A DNA stretch of 23,448 bases, from assembly GCA_036378735.1 (NCBI GenBank), contig DASUVX010000105.1:1-23448 (forward strand). The letters are read 5' to 3'. Made by a program: the position numbers and the translations under genes. This DNA comes from GCA-003244245 sp036378735 (GTDB lineage: Bacteria > Actinomycetota > Actinomycetes > Mycobacteriales > Pseudonocardiaceae). Under the pieces are notes generated by a model. That model saw only the letters and a program-made list of their open reading frames with translations. It did not search any database and was not told the origin of the DNA. Below, piece by piece: positions 14,557 to 22,077 of the stretch (position 1 is its first letter; each line of letters begins with the position of its first letter).

Positions 14557-16215
14557 GTGTCGGTGACGATGCACTCTGCCGAGTTGGGGACAAGCGCCGA
14601 GCTGGTCAGTCTGCTCGATCAGGCCAATGGGCTCGCCCGTGCGGTCGGTCGGTCGGACCCGGTTGAGCGGCTGGCCAGGGCTCGCGCGCGGATAGCGGCT
14701 CGGCGGATGCGTGTCTTGGTGGTGGGGGCGCCCGGCCAGGGTGCCACCTCCTTGGTCCAGGTACTGGAGCAGGCATCGGCCGATCGGTTGCCGGGGGCGA
14801 GCTTCCTGGCCGCTGCCGGACCTGCCGGGTCGAACCAGCCGGTGGTGCCGGAACCGGGATCGGCGGACGTGGTGTTGTTCATCTCCGACGCGGGGCAGGA
14901 GTACCGCCCGGTGGAGTTGGACGCGCTGGCCCGGATCCGGGCGCAGGGCATCGCGCTGGCCGGCGTGCTCACCAAGATCGATATCTACCCTAGCTGGGCT
15001 GAGGTCCAGCGGGCTAACCGGTCGCGCCTGCAGGCAGCCAACCTGGACTCGCCGACCATCCCGCTGCTGCCGGTGTCCTCGGCGCTATGCGACAGCGGCC
15101 GGCAGCGGAGCGATGACTCGCTGTCGGTCGCTTCCGGGGTACCGCAGCTGGTTGAGTTCCTGCGCGACCAGATCGGCACCAGGGTGGATCCGGCACTGCG
15201 CGACTGGGTGCTCGGCGAGGTGCGGGCCGTCACAGATCAGCTGAGCAAGATCTGGACCCGTGAGCTGGATATGTTGCAAGGCGCCGGCGACTCACCACAG
15301 CAGCGGCAGCAGCGAGCGGTGGCCGAGCTCGACCGGCGCCAGCAATTGTCGGCGCAGTGGCAGCTCGCGTTGAGTGACGGTGTGACCGAGCTGATGGCAC
15401 AGGTGGACTTCGACCTGCGCGAGCGGCTGCGTGAGGTGATGGAACTCGCCGAGGAGCAGATCACCAAGGCGAACCCGGTGCGGCAGTGGCAAACGTTCGA
15501 TAAGGCGGTTCGCGGCAAGGTCGAGGACAGCGTGCAGGCGAACTTCCAGCTGGCCGCAAAGCGCTCCCTGGTACTGGCTGCGCAGGTGGCCGCGAAGCTG
15601 GCCGGCAATCCGGACGGCTCGTACGCCGGCGTGGCGCTGCCGCAGGGGCGGATGGCCGGCCCTGACGAGGCATTGAGCCGGATCAAGCCGATGGAGCCGC
15701 CGAACACCGGCGGTGGATTCGCGCGAGTGGTCAACAGCCTGCGCGGGTCCTACGGCGGCATCCTCATGGTCGGTGTGCTGACCAGCCTTGCGGGCCTGGC
15801 GCTGATCAGCATCTGGTCGGTGGCGGCCGGCGTGCTGTTGGGCCTGTTCACCTTCTGGGAGGACCGTAAAAACGGCCACGAGCGCGGCAAGGCCGAGGCC
15901 AAGATGGCGGTGTCCAAGATGATGGACAACGTCAACTTCCGGGTAGGCGACGAGCTGCGGGCGCAACTGCGTGCCGTGCACCGAGCGTTGCGCGACCATT
16001 TCACCGAGGTCAACGACCAGCGGCTGCGGATCGCCGCGGACGCGGTACGCGCGGCCGTCGACGCCGCCGGGGTGAACGGTGGTCAGCGCGACGCACGGCT
16101 GTCACAACTGCAGCACCACCTCGCCGAGCTGCGCCAGCTTCGGATCCGCGCCGCGGCGCCGACCGCTGACCGGCCTCATCCCACGGCTCAGCGCGGGGCC
16201 GTGATGCACGTATAG
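14557..16215 (+). CDS. Dynamin-like membrane protein with degenerate GTP-binding site (IniA/IniC-like)
   Basis: 552 residues from the GTG at 14557, behind GAGGAGG. Bacterial dynamins remodel or repair membranes using GTP. The G-domain P-loop reads GAPGQGATS (57-65): alanine at 63 replaces the essential Walker A lysine, and no DxPG (G3) motif is found between it and VVLFISDAGQEY (105-116), a gap shorter than usual. The G4 motif TKID (139-142) is intact. Long amphipathic helices follow (about 225-330), then two close hydrophobic segments (about 401-435, GGILMVGVLTSLAG through LLGLFTFWEDRK) and a C-terminal helical part. This suggests a membrane-bound pseudo-GTPase. In other actinobacteria such proteins come in pairs; no partner is next to this one. 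It probably forms an operon with the preceding repetitive gene. Confidence 0.82.
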   Translation: MSVTMHSAELGTSAELVSLLDQANGLARAVGRSDPVERLARARARIAARRMRVLVVGAPGQGATSLVQVLEQASADRLPGASFLAAAGPAGSNQPVVPEPGSADVVLFISDAGQEYRPVELDALARIRAQGIALAGVLTKIDIYPSWAEVQRANRSRLQAANLDSPTIPLLPVSSALCDSGRQRSDDSLSVASGVPQLVEFLRDQIGTRVDPALRDWVLGEVRAVTDQLSKIWTRELDMLQGAGDSPQQRQQRAVAELDRRQQLSAQWQLALSDGVTELMAQVDFDLRERLREVMELAEEQITKANPVRQWQTFDKAVRGKVEDSVQANFQLAAKRSLVLAAQVAAKLAGNPDGSYAGVALPQGRMAGPDEALSRIKPMEPPNTGGGFARVVNSLRGSYGGILMVGVLTSLAGLALISIWSVAAGVLLGLFTFWEDRKNGHERGKAEAKMAVSKMMDNVNFRVGDELRAQLRAVHRALRDHFTEVNDQRLRIAADAVRAAVDAAGVNGGQRDARLSQLQHHLAELRQLRIRAAAPTADRPHPTAQRGAVMHV

Positions 16216-16254
16216 CGCCTCCGACGCTCAGCCATCAGGGCTTGCGACTGCCTC

Positions 16255-16285
16255 CGAAGACCCGCGGCTGGGCCACAGGTCTTCG
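16255..16285. terminator. Hairpin between convergent dynamin-like and nfo genes
   Basis: CGAAGACC (16255-16262) pairs perfectly with GGTCTTCG (16278-16285) around a 15-base loop. It sits 40 bp past the dynamin-like stop and 9 bp from the nfo stop, so it could serve both directions. There is no T-run, and the loop is long, so strength is uncertain. Confidence 0.4.
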
Positions 16286-16293
16286 AGCAGCCG

Positions 16294-17070
16294 TCAGGGC
16301 GCGTCACTCAACTCGGCTCGGAGCCAGGCGATGTCGTCGGCCTGGGTGGTGGGGTCGGTTTCGAGGATGACGGGGGCGTTGGCGGCTGCGCAGACTGCCA
16401 CCAGCTGCTCGGGCTCGATGGTGCCCGCTCGCAATGGCGCGTGGCGGTCTCGTGCCGAGCCGAACTCGTCGCGTGAGTTGTTGCAGTGCACCAGGTCGAT
16501 GCGGCCTGTGATGGCCATGACCCGGTCAACCGCATCGACCAGATTTTCACCGGCCGCGAATGCGTGGCAGGTGTCCAGGCAAAAACCGACATCGTAGTCG
16601 CCGATCGCGTCCCACAACCGGGCCAGCGAATCGAACCGCCTAGCCATCGCGTTGTCTCCGCCGGCGGTGTTCTCCACCAGGATCCGAGTGGCGAAACCGC
16701 CCTCGCCGGACTGGCGGTCGAACATCTTGCGCCAATTCTCGACGCCCTGCGCGGGATCCTCGTGCTTGGCGAGATGTCCCCCGTGTACCACCAAACCGTG
16801 CGCACCGACCGCAGCAGCGGCGGCTGCATGCTGGGTGACGAGCTTGCGGGAGGGAATGCGGATGCGGTTGTTCAACGACGCCACATTGAGCACATACGGT
16901 GAGTGAACGTAGACCGACAGATCGGCTTCGAGCAGTTGTGTCGCTTGCGGATGAGGCTTGGGAGCGCGCCAATTCTGCGGATCAGAGAGGAAAAACTGCA
17001 CTGCCGCAGCGTTGCGCTGCGTAGCCGCGGTCACCGGATCGTAGTCGCTGACGTGGGCACCGATTCGCAT
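16294..17070 (-). CDS. nfo: Deoxyribonuclease IV (AP endonuclease, family 2)
   Basis: 258 residues, ATG start. The enzyme cuts DNA 5' to abasic sites in base-excision repair, using a trinuclear zinc centre in a TIM barrel. Metal-binding motifs are present in order: GAHVS at the N-terminus, VHGGHL, LVENTAGG with its Glu, CLDTCHAF, HCNNSRDEFGSARDRHAPLR with the Asp-x-His pair, and the terminal VILETDP. It is slightly shorter than the E. coli enzyme but complete. It converges on the dynamin-like gene and is divergent from the LPATG gene; no functional link is evident. Confidence 0.95.
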   Translation of the reverse strand: MRIGAHVSDYDPVTAATQRNAAAVQFFLSDPQNWRAPKPHPQATQLLEADLSVYVHSPYVLNVASLNNRIRIPSRKLVTQHAAAAAAVGAHGLVVHGGHLAKHEDPAQGVENWRKMFDRQSGEGGFATRILVENTAGGDNAMARRFDSLARLWDAIGDYDVGFCLDTCHAFAAGENLVDAVDRVMAITGRIDLVHCNNSRDEFGSARDRHAPLRAGTIEPEQLVAVCAAANAPVILETDPTTQADDIAWLRAELSDAP

Positions 17071-17105
17071 ATTCGTAGCCTAGAGGTGTCGTCTCGGGCC
17101 GTTCG

Positions 17106-17124
17106 GTGTACCCGTAGCGTACAC
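17106..17124. promoter_or_regulatory. GTGTAC-N7-GTACAC dyad in the nfo / LPATG-gene divergent region
   Basis: GTGTAC (17106-17111) and GTACAC (17119-17124) form a perfect 6-bp inverted repeat with a 7-bp spacer, 36-54 bp upstream of nfo and about 120 bp upstream of the LPATG gene. The shape fits a dimeric regulator site. Which gene it controls, and the protein involved, are unknown. Confidence 0.4.
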
Positions 17125-17239
17125 AGCGAGTGCACAGCGTAACCACGATCTGCTGAAAGTGCTGGTTATCGTCACAGAGAGGCTCTATCGTCGTTACTCT
17201 AAAGACACAACGCAGGTACAGAGCGACACGGAGGCACCT

Positions 17240-18136
17240 ATGGGGACACGGGCGAGGGTGACCACGGTTGCCGGGGCAGCAACATTACTGTGCGCTGCTA
17301 GCGCATTCGGAGGGGGCTTATCGGCCCTCGCTGCGCCCTCCACCGTTTCCACCCCCCCACCTGTTCTCGCGGCAGCTCCCACACCGATGCTGGTGGGCAG
17401 TTGCGGGGACACTGTACGTGGCGATCCTGGACAACGGGTGGGTGTCCGGGTTGCCGATCTATCGGTGGTCGACGTGGGTGACGTGCCCGCAACCGGGTCT
17501 CGCACCTACGACGCGACGCCAGCATTGCGCAAGATGATGGGACCGGTCGCCCCGGTGTGCAAGCTCACTGCGCAACCGTTGCCGACCGCCGGTCCGGTCG
17601 ACAAGATTATTGCACCCGCTGTTGCGCCGCTTCAGGGCGCCCTTGGCCAGGTTCCTGTGTTGGGTCAGCCGGCATCGCCGGTGCCGGCCGCTCCGCCGGC
17701 CACGGCGCCTGCCGCGCAGCCACAGCCCGGAGCGGCTCCTGCGCCTCCTGCGCTGACCTCACCGGCCGCCGGGACGTTCTTCGGCCCGACCATGCCGAGC
17801 AACTTCCCGTTCATGCTCGGCACCTTCAACAGCGGGTTGCCGCACTTCAACTACGCCGAGCTGCTGACGCTCGGCCGTCCGGGCGCCGGCGGAATCGGGA
17901 AGCTGTCGGCCGGGATGTTGACCGCAGACCTGTTTGGTTCCCCGTCGGTGAGCAACGGTAATTCGGGTCTGGGCAAGCAAAGCGCCGCAGCCAACGACGT
18001 CGCGGCCGCCGGTCGGGCGTCTGCGTTGCCTGCCACCGGGGTGGAGCGGATTGCCCTGCCGATCCTGGTGGCGGTACTGATGCTGGCCAGCGTGACCGCT
18101 GCCCTGCTGCGTAGCTGGGTGCTCGGCCGGCGCTAG
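17240..18136 (+). CDS. Exported protein with LPATG sortase signal
   Basis: 298 residues from the ATG at 17240, with GGAGG 5 bases upstream; an upstream in-frame GTG at 17159 lacks a site and would bury the signal peptide. A signal sequence (about 1-32, TTVAGAATLLCAASAFGGG) is followed by a Cys-containing segment (SCGDTVRG, then PVCKLTAQ, perhaps a disulfide), a Pro/Ala-rich linker and a region around PSNFPFMLGTFNSGLPHFN. The C-terminus has LPATG (263-267), a hydrophobic stretch and a terminal RR: a complete cell-wall sorting signal cut by sortase between Thr and Gly. No sortase gene is in the window, so it probably relies on a housekeeping enzyme elsewhere. Function unknown. Transcription should stop at the hairpin at 18169-18210. 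Confidence 0.85.
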   Translation: MGTRARVTTVAGAATLLCAASAFGGGLSALAAPSTVSTPPPVLAAAPTPMLVGSCGDTVRGDPGQRVGVRVADLSVVDVGDVPATGSRTYDATPALRKMMGPVAPVCKLTAQPLPTAGPVDKIIAPAVAPLQGALGQVPVLGQPASPVPAAPPATAPAAQPQPGAAPAPPALTSPAAGTFFGPTMPSNFPFMLGTFNSGLPHFNYAELLTLGRPGAGGIGKLSAGMLTADLFGSPSVSNGNSGLGKQSAAANDVAAAGRASALPATGVERIALPILVAVLMLASVTAALLRSWVLGRR

Positions 18137-18168
18137 AAGCCTTGAGGACTTTCCTCAGCGGCTGATTT

Positions 18169-18210
18169 CAACAGACCGCCCCGCGATTGTCGTCGCGGGG
18201 CGGTCTGTTG
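18169..18210 (+). terminator. Strong 18-bp hairpin terminator after the LPATG gene
   Basis: A perfect 18-bp stem (18169-18186 with 18193-18210) closes a six-base loop TTGTCG; the core is ACAGACCGCCCCGCGA and its complement. It begins 32 bp after the stop codon. No long T-run follows, as is common in actinobacterial intrinsic terminators. It insulates the ribosomal-protein operon from upstream reading. Confidence 0.85.
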
Positions 18211-18264
18211 CTATCCTGCTGGTCGTCGCTGCGCCGATGTTGCGTGCGCGGCGATGGTTCGATT

Positions 18265-18324
18265 GCCGGCTCGGCCGGCTCCTCCTGCCACGGACAGTCC
18301 GTGGCCGAATAGCCCACAGGAGGT
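18265..18324 (+). promoter_or_regulatory. Structured rpsF leader, possible S6:S18 autoregulatory element
   Basis: Two hairpins precede the rpsF ribosome site: GCCGGC-TCG-GCCGGC (18265-18279) and GCCACGGA-CAG-TCCGTGGC (18287-18305). The second overlaps an alternative pairing GTGG (18301-18304) / CCAC (18314-18317) that would leave CCGAATAG in a loop just before AGGAGGT. An S6:S18 leader with an exposed CCG next to a stem is known in many bacteria, where the protein pair represses its own mRNA. Assignment here is by position and shape only. Confidence 0.4.
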
Positions 18325-18335
18325 AAGTGTTCTTC

Positions 18336-18632
18336 ATGCGTCGCTACGAGATGATGGTGATCCTCGATCCGCAACTTGATGAGCGCACTGTGGTGCCGTC
18401 GCTGGACCAGTTCCTCAGCGTGGTGAAGACCCAGGGCGGCAGGATCGAGAAGGTTGACGTGTGGGGCAAGCGTCGGCTGTCCTATGAGATCAACAAGCAC
18501 ACCGAGGGCATCTACGCCGTGCTGGACATGTCTTGCACTCCCGCCGCGGTAGCGGAGCTCGACCGGCAACTCTCGCTGTCTGAGTCTGTGCTGCGCACGA
18601 AGGTGTTGCGGCGGGATACGAGGAAGGGCTGA
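18336..18632 (+). CDS. rpsF: Ribosomal protein bS6
   Basis: 98 residues from the ATG at 18336, giving the normal N-terminus MRRYEMMVILDPQLDERTV; a GTG at 18327 is too close to the AGGAGGT site. bS6 lies on the 30S platform and binds bS18. The motif VDVWGKRRLSYEI and the end ESVLRTKVLRRD are typical. First gene of rpsF-ssb-rpsR-rplI; ssb starts immediately after its stop. Confidence 0.97.
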   Translation: MRRYEMMVILDPQLDERTVVPSLDQFLSVVKTQGGRIEKVDVWGKRRLSYEINKHTEGIYAVLDMSCTPAAVAELDRQLSLSESVLRTKVLRRDTRKG

Positions 18633-18633
18633 C

Positions 18634-19140
18634 GTGGCGGGCGAAACCGTTATCACGGTGATCGGAAACTTGACCGCTGACCCGGAGCTGCGGTTCACCC
18701 CCTCCGGCGCAGCGGTGGCCAACTTCACGGTGGCCTCCACGCCGCGCACTTTCGATCGCCAAAGCGGCGAATGGAAAGACGGCGAGGCGCTGTTTTTGCG
18801 GTGCAATATCTGGCGGCAAGCGGCCGAGAACACCGCGGAGTCGCTCACTCGTGGTATGCGAGTGATCGTCAGCGGGCGGTTGCGCCAGCGCTCTTTCGAA
18901 ACCCGCGAAGGTGAGAAGCGCACCGTGATGGAGATGGAGGTCGACGAGGTCGGTCCTTCATTGCGCTACGCCACCGCGAAGGTCAACAGAGCTACCCGGC
19001 AAGGCAGCGCGTCCAGCAGCGGCGGCTATGGCTCCTCCGGCGGGACTGCCGATGATCCGTGGAGTTCGGCACCTCAGGCAGCTGCGCCGGCTGGATCCGG
19101 AAACGGCGCCGGTGGTTACGACGACGAGCCACCGTTTTAA
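18634..19140 (+). CDS. ssb: Single-stranded DNA-binding protein
   Basis: 168 residues, GTG start next to the rpsF stop. The OB-fold (1-110) opens GETVITVIGNLTADPELRFT and includes FLRCNIWRQAAENTAESL and GRLRQRSFETREG. A Gly/Ser/Ala-rich disordered linker leads to the acidic tip YDDEPPF, which recruits replication and repair partners. Length and layout are typical of the actinobacterial replicative SSB kept between rpsF and rpsR. Confidence 0.97.
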   Translation: MAGETVITVIGNLTADPELRFTPSGAAVANFTVASTPRTFDRQSGEWKDGEALFLRCNIWRQAAENTAESLTRGMRVIVSGRLRQRSFETREGEKRTVMEMEVDEVGPSLRYATAKVNRATRQGSASSSGGYGSSGGTADDPWSSAPQAAAPAGSGNGAGGYDDEPPF

Positions 19141-19205
19141 ACCACGCGCCTTCATCGCTAGCTTTGTAGTAGATCACCTCGTAGCCACCCAGGAGCAGCA
19201 CAGTT

Positions 19206-19442
19206 ATGCCTAAGCCGCCGGTACGCAAGCCGAAGAAGAAGATTTGCGTCTTCTGCAAGGACAAGGGTTCACCCATCGACTACAAGGACACCGGACTGCT
19301 GCGCAAATACATCTCCGACCGCGGCAAGATCCGGGCTCGCCGGGTCACCGGTAACTGCAGCCAGCATCAGCGAGACGTCGCGATCGCGGTGAAGAACGCC
19401 CGCGAGGTCGCGCTGCTGCCTTACACCTCGACCGCACGCTGA
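19206..19442 (+). CDS. rpsR: Ribosomal protein bS18 (zinc-binding form)
   Basis: 78 residues, ATG start behind an AGGAG site. It binds bS6 and 16S rRNA on the 30S platform. CVFC near the N-terminus plus the later Cys and His in TGNCSQHQ indicate the zinc-binding (C+) form; many actinobacteria also carry a zinc-free copy under zinc control elsewhere. DYKDTGLLRKYISDRGKI and RALR-like basic helix (KNAREVALLPYT) are family blocks. 65 bp after ssb. Confidence 0.97.
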   Translation: MPKPPVRKPKKKICVFCKDKGSPIDYKDTGLLRKYISDRGKIRARRVTGNCSQHQRDVAIAVKNAREVALLPYTSTAR

Positions 19443-19460
19443 TCACGAGGAGGCGACCAC

Positions 19461-19916
19461 GTGAAGATCATTCTCACGGCTGACGTCCCCCAACTCGGCG
19501 GACCCGGCGATCTGGTGCAGGTCAAGGACGGCTACGCCCGCAACTATCTGCTGCCCCGGCGGTTGGCCATCGTGGCTACCAAGGGCGCGGAGAAGCAAGT
19601 GGCCACCATCCGTCGGGCCCAGCAGGCGCGGCAGATCCGGGACCTCGACCACGCGCGGGAAGTCGCCGGCTCGCTGTCGAGTCTGGGCACCGTGTCAGTG
19701 ACAGCGAAGGCCGCCAGGTCCGGCGGCAAGCTCTTCGGCTCGGTCACCGCGGCCGATGTGGTGGATGCGGTTCGTTCCGCCGGTGGTCCCCTGCTGGACA
19801 AGCGGGCCGTCGACCTCGGTGACCACATCAAGTCGACCGGCACCTACCAGGTCACCGTCCGGCTGCACCCGGAAGTCTCGGTCACCGTGCCCTTCGAGGT
19901 CTCAACCGCAGGCTGA
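19461..19916 (+). CDS. rplI: Ribosomal protein bL9
   Basis: 151 residues, GTG start with a GAGGAGG site. The N-terminal domain has MKIILTADVPQLGGPGDLVQVKDGYARNYLLPRR split by the usual pattern; a long connecting helix (about 45-75) leads to the C-terminal domain with GGKLFGSVTAADV and the end VSVTVPFEV. bL9 reaches out from the L1-stalk base and affects reading-frame maintenance. Last gene of the operon before the hairpin at 19927-19972. Confidence 0.96.
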   Translation: MKIILTADVPQLGGPGDLVQVKDGYARNYLLPRRLAIVATKGAEKQVATIRRAQQARQIRDLDHAREVAGSLSSLGTVSVTAKAARSGGKLFGSVTAADVVDAVRSAGGPLLDKRAVDLGDHIKSTGTYQVTVRLHPEVSVTVPFEVSTAG

Positions 19917-19926
19917 GCGGGCTATC

Positions 19927-19972
19927 GCACCTCCCCGCCTGGGCGGCCGGCTGCCACCAGGTGGGGAGGTGC
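19927..19972 (+). terminator. Terminator hairpin after rplI
   Basis: GCACCTCCCC (19927-19936) pairs perfectly with GGGGAGGTGC (19963-19972); pairing continues inward with a G-U pair and CCTGG (19938-19942) / CCAGG (19957-19961), giving a 16-bp stem and a 14-base loop. It begins 11 bp after the stop. No T-run follows. It should separate the ribosomal operon from dnaB. Confidence 0.75.
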
Positions 19973-20068
19973 TCGCCCCTGCTCGATGCGCGGTGCCAGA
20001 CGGCGGCGGTGCCGACACGCCAGAACAATGCGCTCGATACGGACACGCCGTGCGGTGCCGAAAAAACC

Positions 20069-20209
20069 TTGTCCACAGCCATACGCAGGTAGCTGACCAG
20101 CGTGGATGAAACGATCTCGGCTAGGTCTACCCAGGCTGTCCCCAAGCCGCTAGGCCCGCATCGGCAGGTGTGGACATCTGATCCGGACGCCTTCCCCAGG
20201 CTGTCCCCA
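20069..20209. promoter_or_regulatory. DnaA-box-like cluster upstream of dnaB
   Basis: TTGTCCACA (20069-20077) is a perfect actinobacterial-type DnaA box. A second site reads ATGTCCACA on the minus strand (20177-20169, one mismatch). Two copies of CCAGGCTGTCCCCA (20131-20144 and 20196-20209) contain the weaker CTGTCCCCA, two mismatches from the box. Together they cover about 140 bp of a 459-bp intergenic stretch. Possible roles are DnaA control of dnaB transcription or titration of DnaA. Confidence 0.45.
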
Positions 20210-20290
20210 GGCGCGCCTGCCCGTGCTTGCTCAACGCAGCAGACCGCCCCTAACCTCGCCCGACGCACTGACCGAACGGGATTTGCGTGC

Positions 20291-20324
20291 CTACCTGGCC
20301 GACACTGTCGGTGTTACCGGGTAG
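20291..20324 (+). other. Composite hairpin in the dnaB leader
   Basis: CTACCTGG (20291-20298) pairs with CCGGGTAG (20317-20324), one wobble pair, enclosing an inner hairpin CCGACA-C-TGTCGG (20299-20311). It lies about 50 bases before the dnaB start. It may be a leader structure, attenuator or processing site; the remaining 20210-20290 shows no further structure. Confidence 0.35.
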
Positions 20325-20375
20325 AACAACCGTTCGATGGGTGTTGGGCGTCGGGGGAAGGGGAGGGACCCAGGG

Positions 20376-21761
20376 GTGGCGCTGGTTGACGACCGTGGTG
20401 TTCGGTTCGACCGCGGCGAACAGGCAGGCGGGCAGGCCTTCGATCGGCAGCCGCCGCAGGACATCACGGCGGAGCAATCCGTACTCGGTGGGATGCTGCT
20501 GTCCAAGGACGCCATCGCCAACGTAGTCGAGGTGATGCGGTCCGGCGATTTCTACCGGCCCGCTCATCAGGCTGTGTTCGACTGCATTCTCGACCTGTAC
20601 GGGCGCGGTGAGCCGGCTGATCCGGTCACCGTCTCCGCCGAGCTGGAACGCCGTGGCGAGCTGCTGCGCGTTGGGGGAGCGCCGTACCTGCACACCCTGA
20701 TCTCGACCGTGCCGACTGCGGCCAACGCCGGTTACTACGCCGAGATCGTCGCGGGCAAGGCGGTGCTGCGGCGTCTCGTGGAGGCCGGCACTCGGATCGT
20801 GCAGCTGGGCTATCACGGGGCCGACGGCGCTGACGTGGACGAGGTGGTGGACCGCGCGCAGGCCGCCGTCTATGAGGTCACCGAACGGCGAATGAGCGAG
20901 GATTACGTCGCGCTGGAGGAATTGCTCCAGCCCACTATGGACGAGATCGACGCGATCGCGTCCCGAGGTGGGGCATCCGCCGGCGTGCCGACCGGTTTCG
21001 CCGACCTCGACGCGGTGACCAACGGGTTGCACCCGGGCCAGATGGTGATCATCGCGGCCCGGCCCGGCATTGGTAAGTCCACCCTCGGGTTGGATCTCGC
21101 GCGTTCTTGCTCGGTCACGCACGGCATGACCAGTGTGATCTTTTCGTTGGAGATGAGTCGCACCGAGATCGTCATGCGGCTGCTCTCGGCCGAGGCGAAG
21201 ATCCGGCTGGCCGATATGCGGTCCGGCCGGATGAGCGACGATGATTGGACCCGGCTGGCTCGGCGGATGGGCGAGATCAGCGAGGCTCCGCTGTTCATCG
21301 ACGACTCGCCGAACATGACCATGATGGAAATCCGCGCCAAGGCGCGGCGGCTCAAGCAGCGCCACGACCTGCGCCTCATCGTCGTGGACTACATGCAGCT
21401 GATGACCTCGGGCAAGAAGGTCGAGTCCCGCCAGCAGGAGGTCAGCGAGTTCTCCCGGCACCTCAAGCTGCTGGCCAAGGAACTCGAAGTCCCCGTGGTC
21501 ACCATCTCCCAGCTCAACCGCGGTCCAGAACAGCGCACCGACAAGAAGCCGATGCTGGCTGACCTGCGCGAATCGGGGAGCCTTGAGCAGGATGCGGATA
21601 TGGTGATGTTGATACACCGGCCGGATGCGTGGGAGCGAGACGATCCACGGGCCGGTGAGGCGGACCTGATCCTGGCCAAGCACCGCAACGGGCCGACCGC
21701 CACCGTCACCGTCGCCCACCAGCTGCACTACAGCCGTTTCTACGACATGGCCCGGGATTGA
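20376..21761 (+). CDS. dnaB: Replicative DNA helicase DnaB
   Basis: 461 residues from the GTG at 20376 (GGGAGGG upstream), giving VALVDDRG; the frame is open to 20337 but without a better site. The hexameric helicase unwinds DNA at the fork. The N-terminal domain (QPPQDITAEQSVLGGMLLS) precedes a RecA-type ATPase with Walker A ARPGIGKST, FSLEMS, Walker B LIVVDYMQLM, and the DnaB block SQLNRGPEQRTDKKP followed by LADLRESGSLEQDADMV. Both common intein insertion sites (P-loop and SQLNR block) are uninterrupted, unlike M. tuberculosis dnaB. Position after rplI is conserved. Confidence 0.97.
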   Translation: MALVDDRGVRFDRGEQAGGQAFDRQPPQDITAEQSVLGGMLLSKDAIANVVEVMRSGDFYRPAHQAVFDCILDLYGRGEPADPVTVSAELERRGELLRVGGAPYLHTLISTVPTAANAGYYAEIVAGKAVLRRLVEAGTRIVQLGYHGADGADVDEVVDRAQAAVYEVTERRMSEDYVALEELLQPTMDEIDAIASRGGASAGVPTGFADLDAVTNGLHPGQMVIIAARPGIGKSTLGLDLARSCSVTHGMTSVIFSLEMSRTEIVMRLLSAEAKIRLADMRSGRMSDDDWTRLARRMGEISEAPLFIDDSPNMTMMEIRAKARRLKQRHDLRLIVVDYMQLMTSGKKVESRQQEVSEFSRHLKLLAKELEVPVVTISQLNRGPEQRTDKKPMLADLRESGSLEQDADMVMLIHRPDAWERDDPRAGEADLILAKHRNGPTATVTVAHQLHYSRFYDMARD

Positions 21762-21783
21762 CTCCAACCCGCCAGCCGGCGGC

Positions 21784-22077
21784 TCAGCCGGGCTCGCCGC
21801 GGCGTTTGCGATGGATCACCCAAGCCAAGTCCACCAGCGCCACCGCGGCGAGCACCGCCAGCGCCACGCCCAGAGCCGTCACGCCCGCTATGATCAGCAA
21901 CACCGCGCCGCCGGTACTGAACACCAGGCCGAAACCGGCCAGCACGGCGCGCAGGGTCAGTGCGCTGTAGGTCGGGGCGGCGCCACCGAATCCCGCCGTC
22001 GGGTCGTGATAGTCGGGCAGCCCGCGTTCGTAATCTTCCCGGGTCCTCCTGGGGCGCCGGTTATCCTGTTGGGACAC
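21784..22077 (-). CDS. Small two-helix membrane protein (DUF6343-like)
   Basis: 97 residues from the GTG at 22077, behind GGAGG with 5-base spacing; the frame is open far upstream but only this part has protein-like composition. A basic N-terminus (RRPRRTREDYERGLPDYHDP) leads to YSALTLRAVLAGFGLVF, resembling DUF6343, then two hydrophobic helices (about 44-64 and 66-88) and a basic end HRKRR. Function unknown. Its stop is 22 bp from the dnaB stop. Confidence 0.65.
   Translation of the reverse strand: MSQQDNRRPRRTREDYERGLPDYHDPTAGFGGAAPTYSALTLRAVLAGFGLVFSTGGAVLLIIAGVTALGVALAVLAAVALVDLAWVIHRKRRGEPG

Noticed and set aside
21000..21600. DnaB intein, as in M. tuberculosis
   Set aside because: The P-loop and SQLNRG blocks are continuous and the protein has normal length.
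20250..21767. 505-residue open frame antisense to dnaB
   Set aside because: Composition shadow of dnaB; no recognisable motif and no ribosome site.
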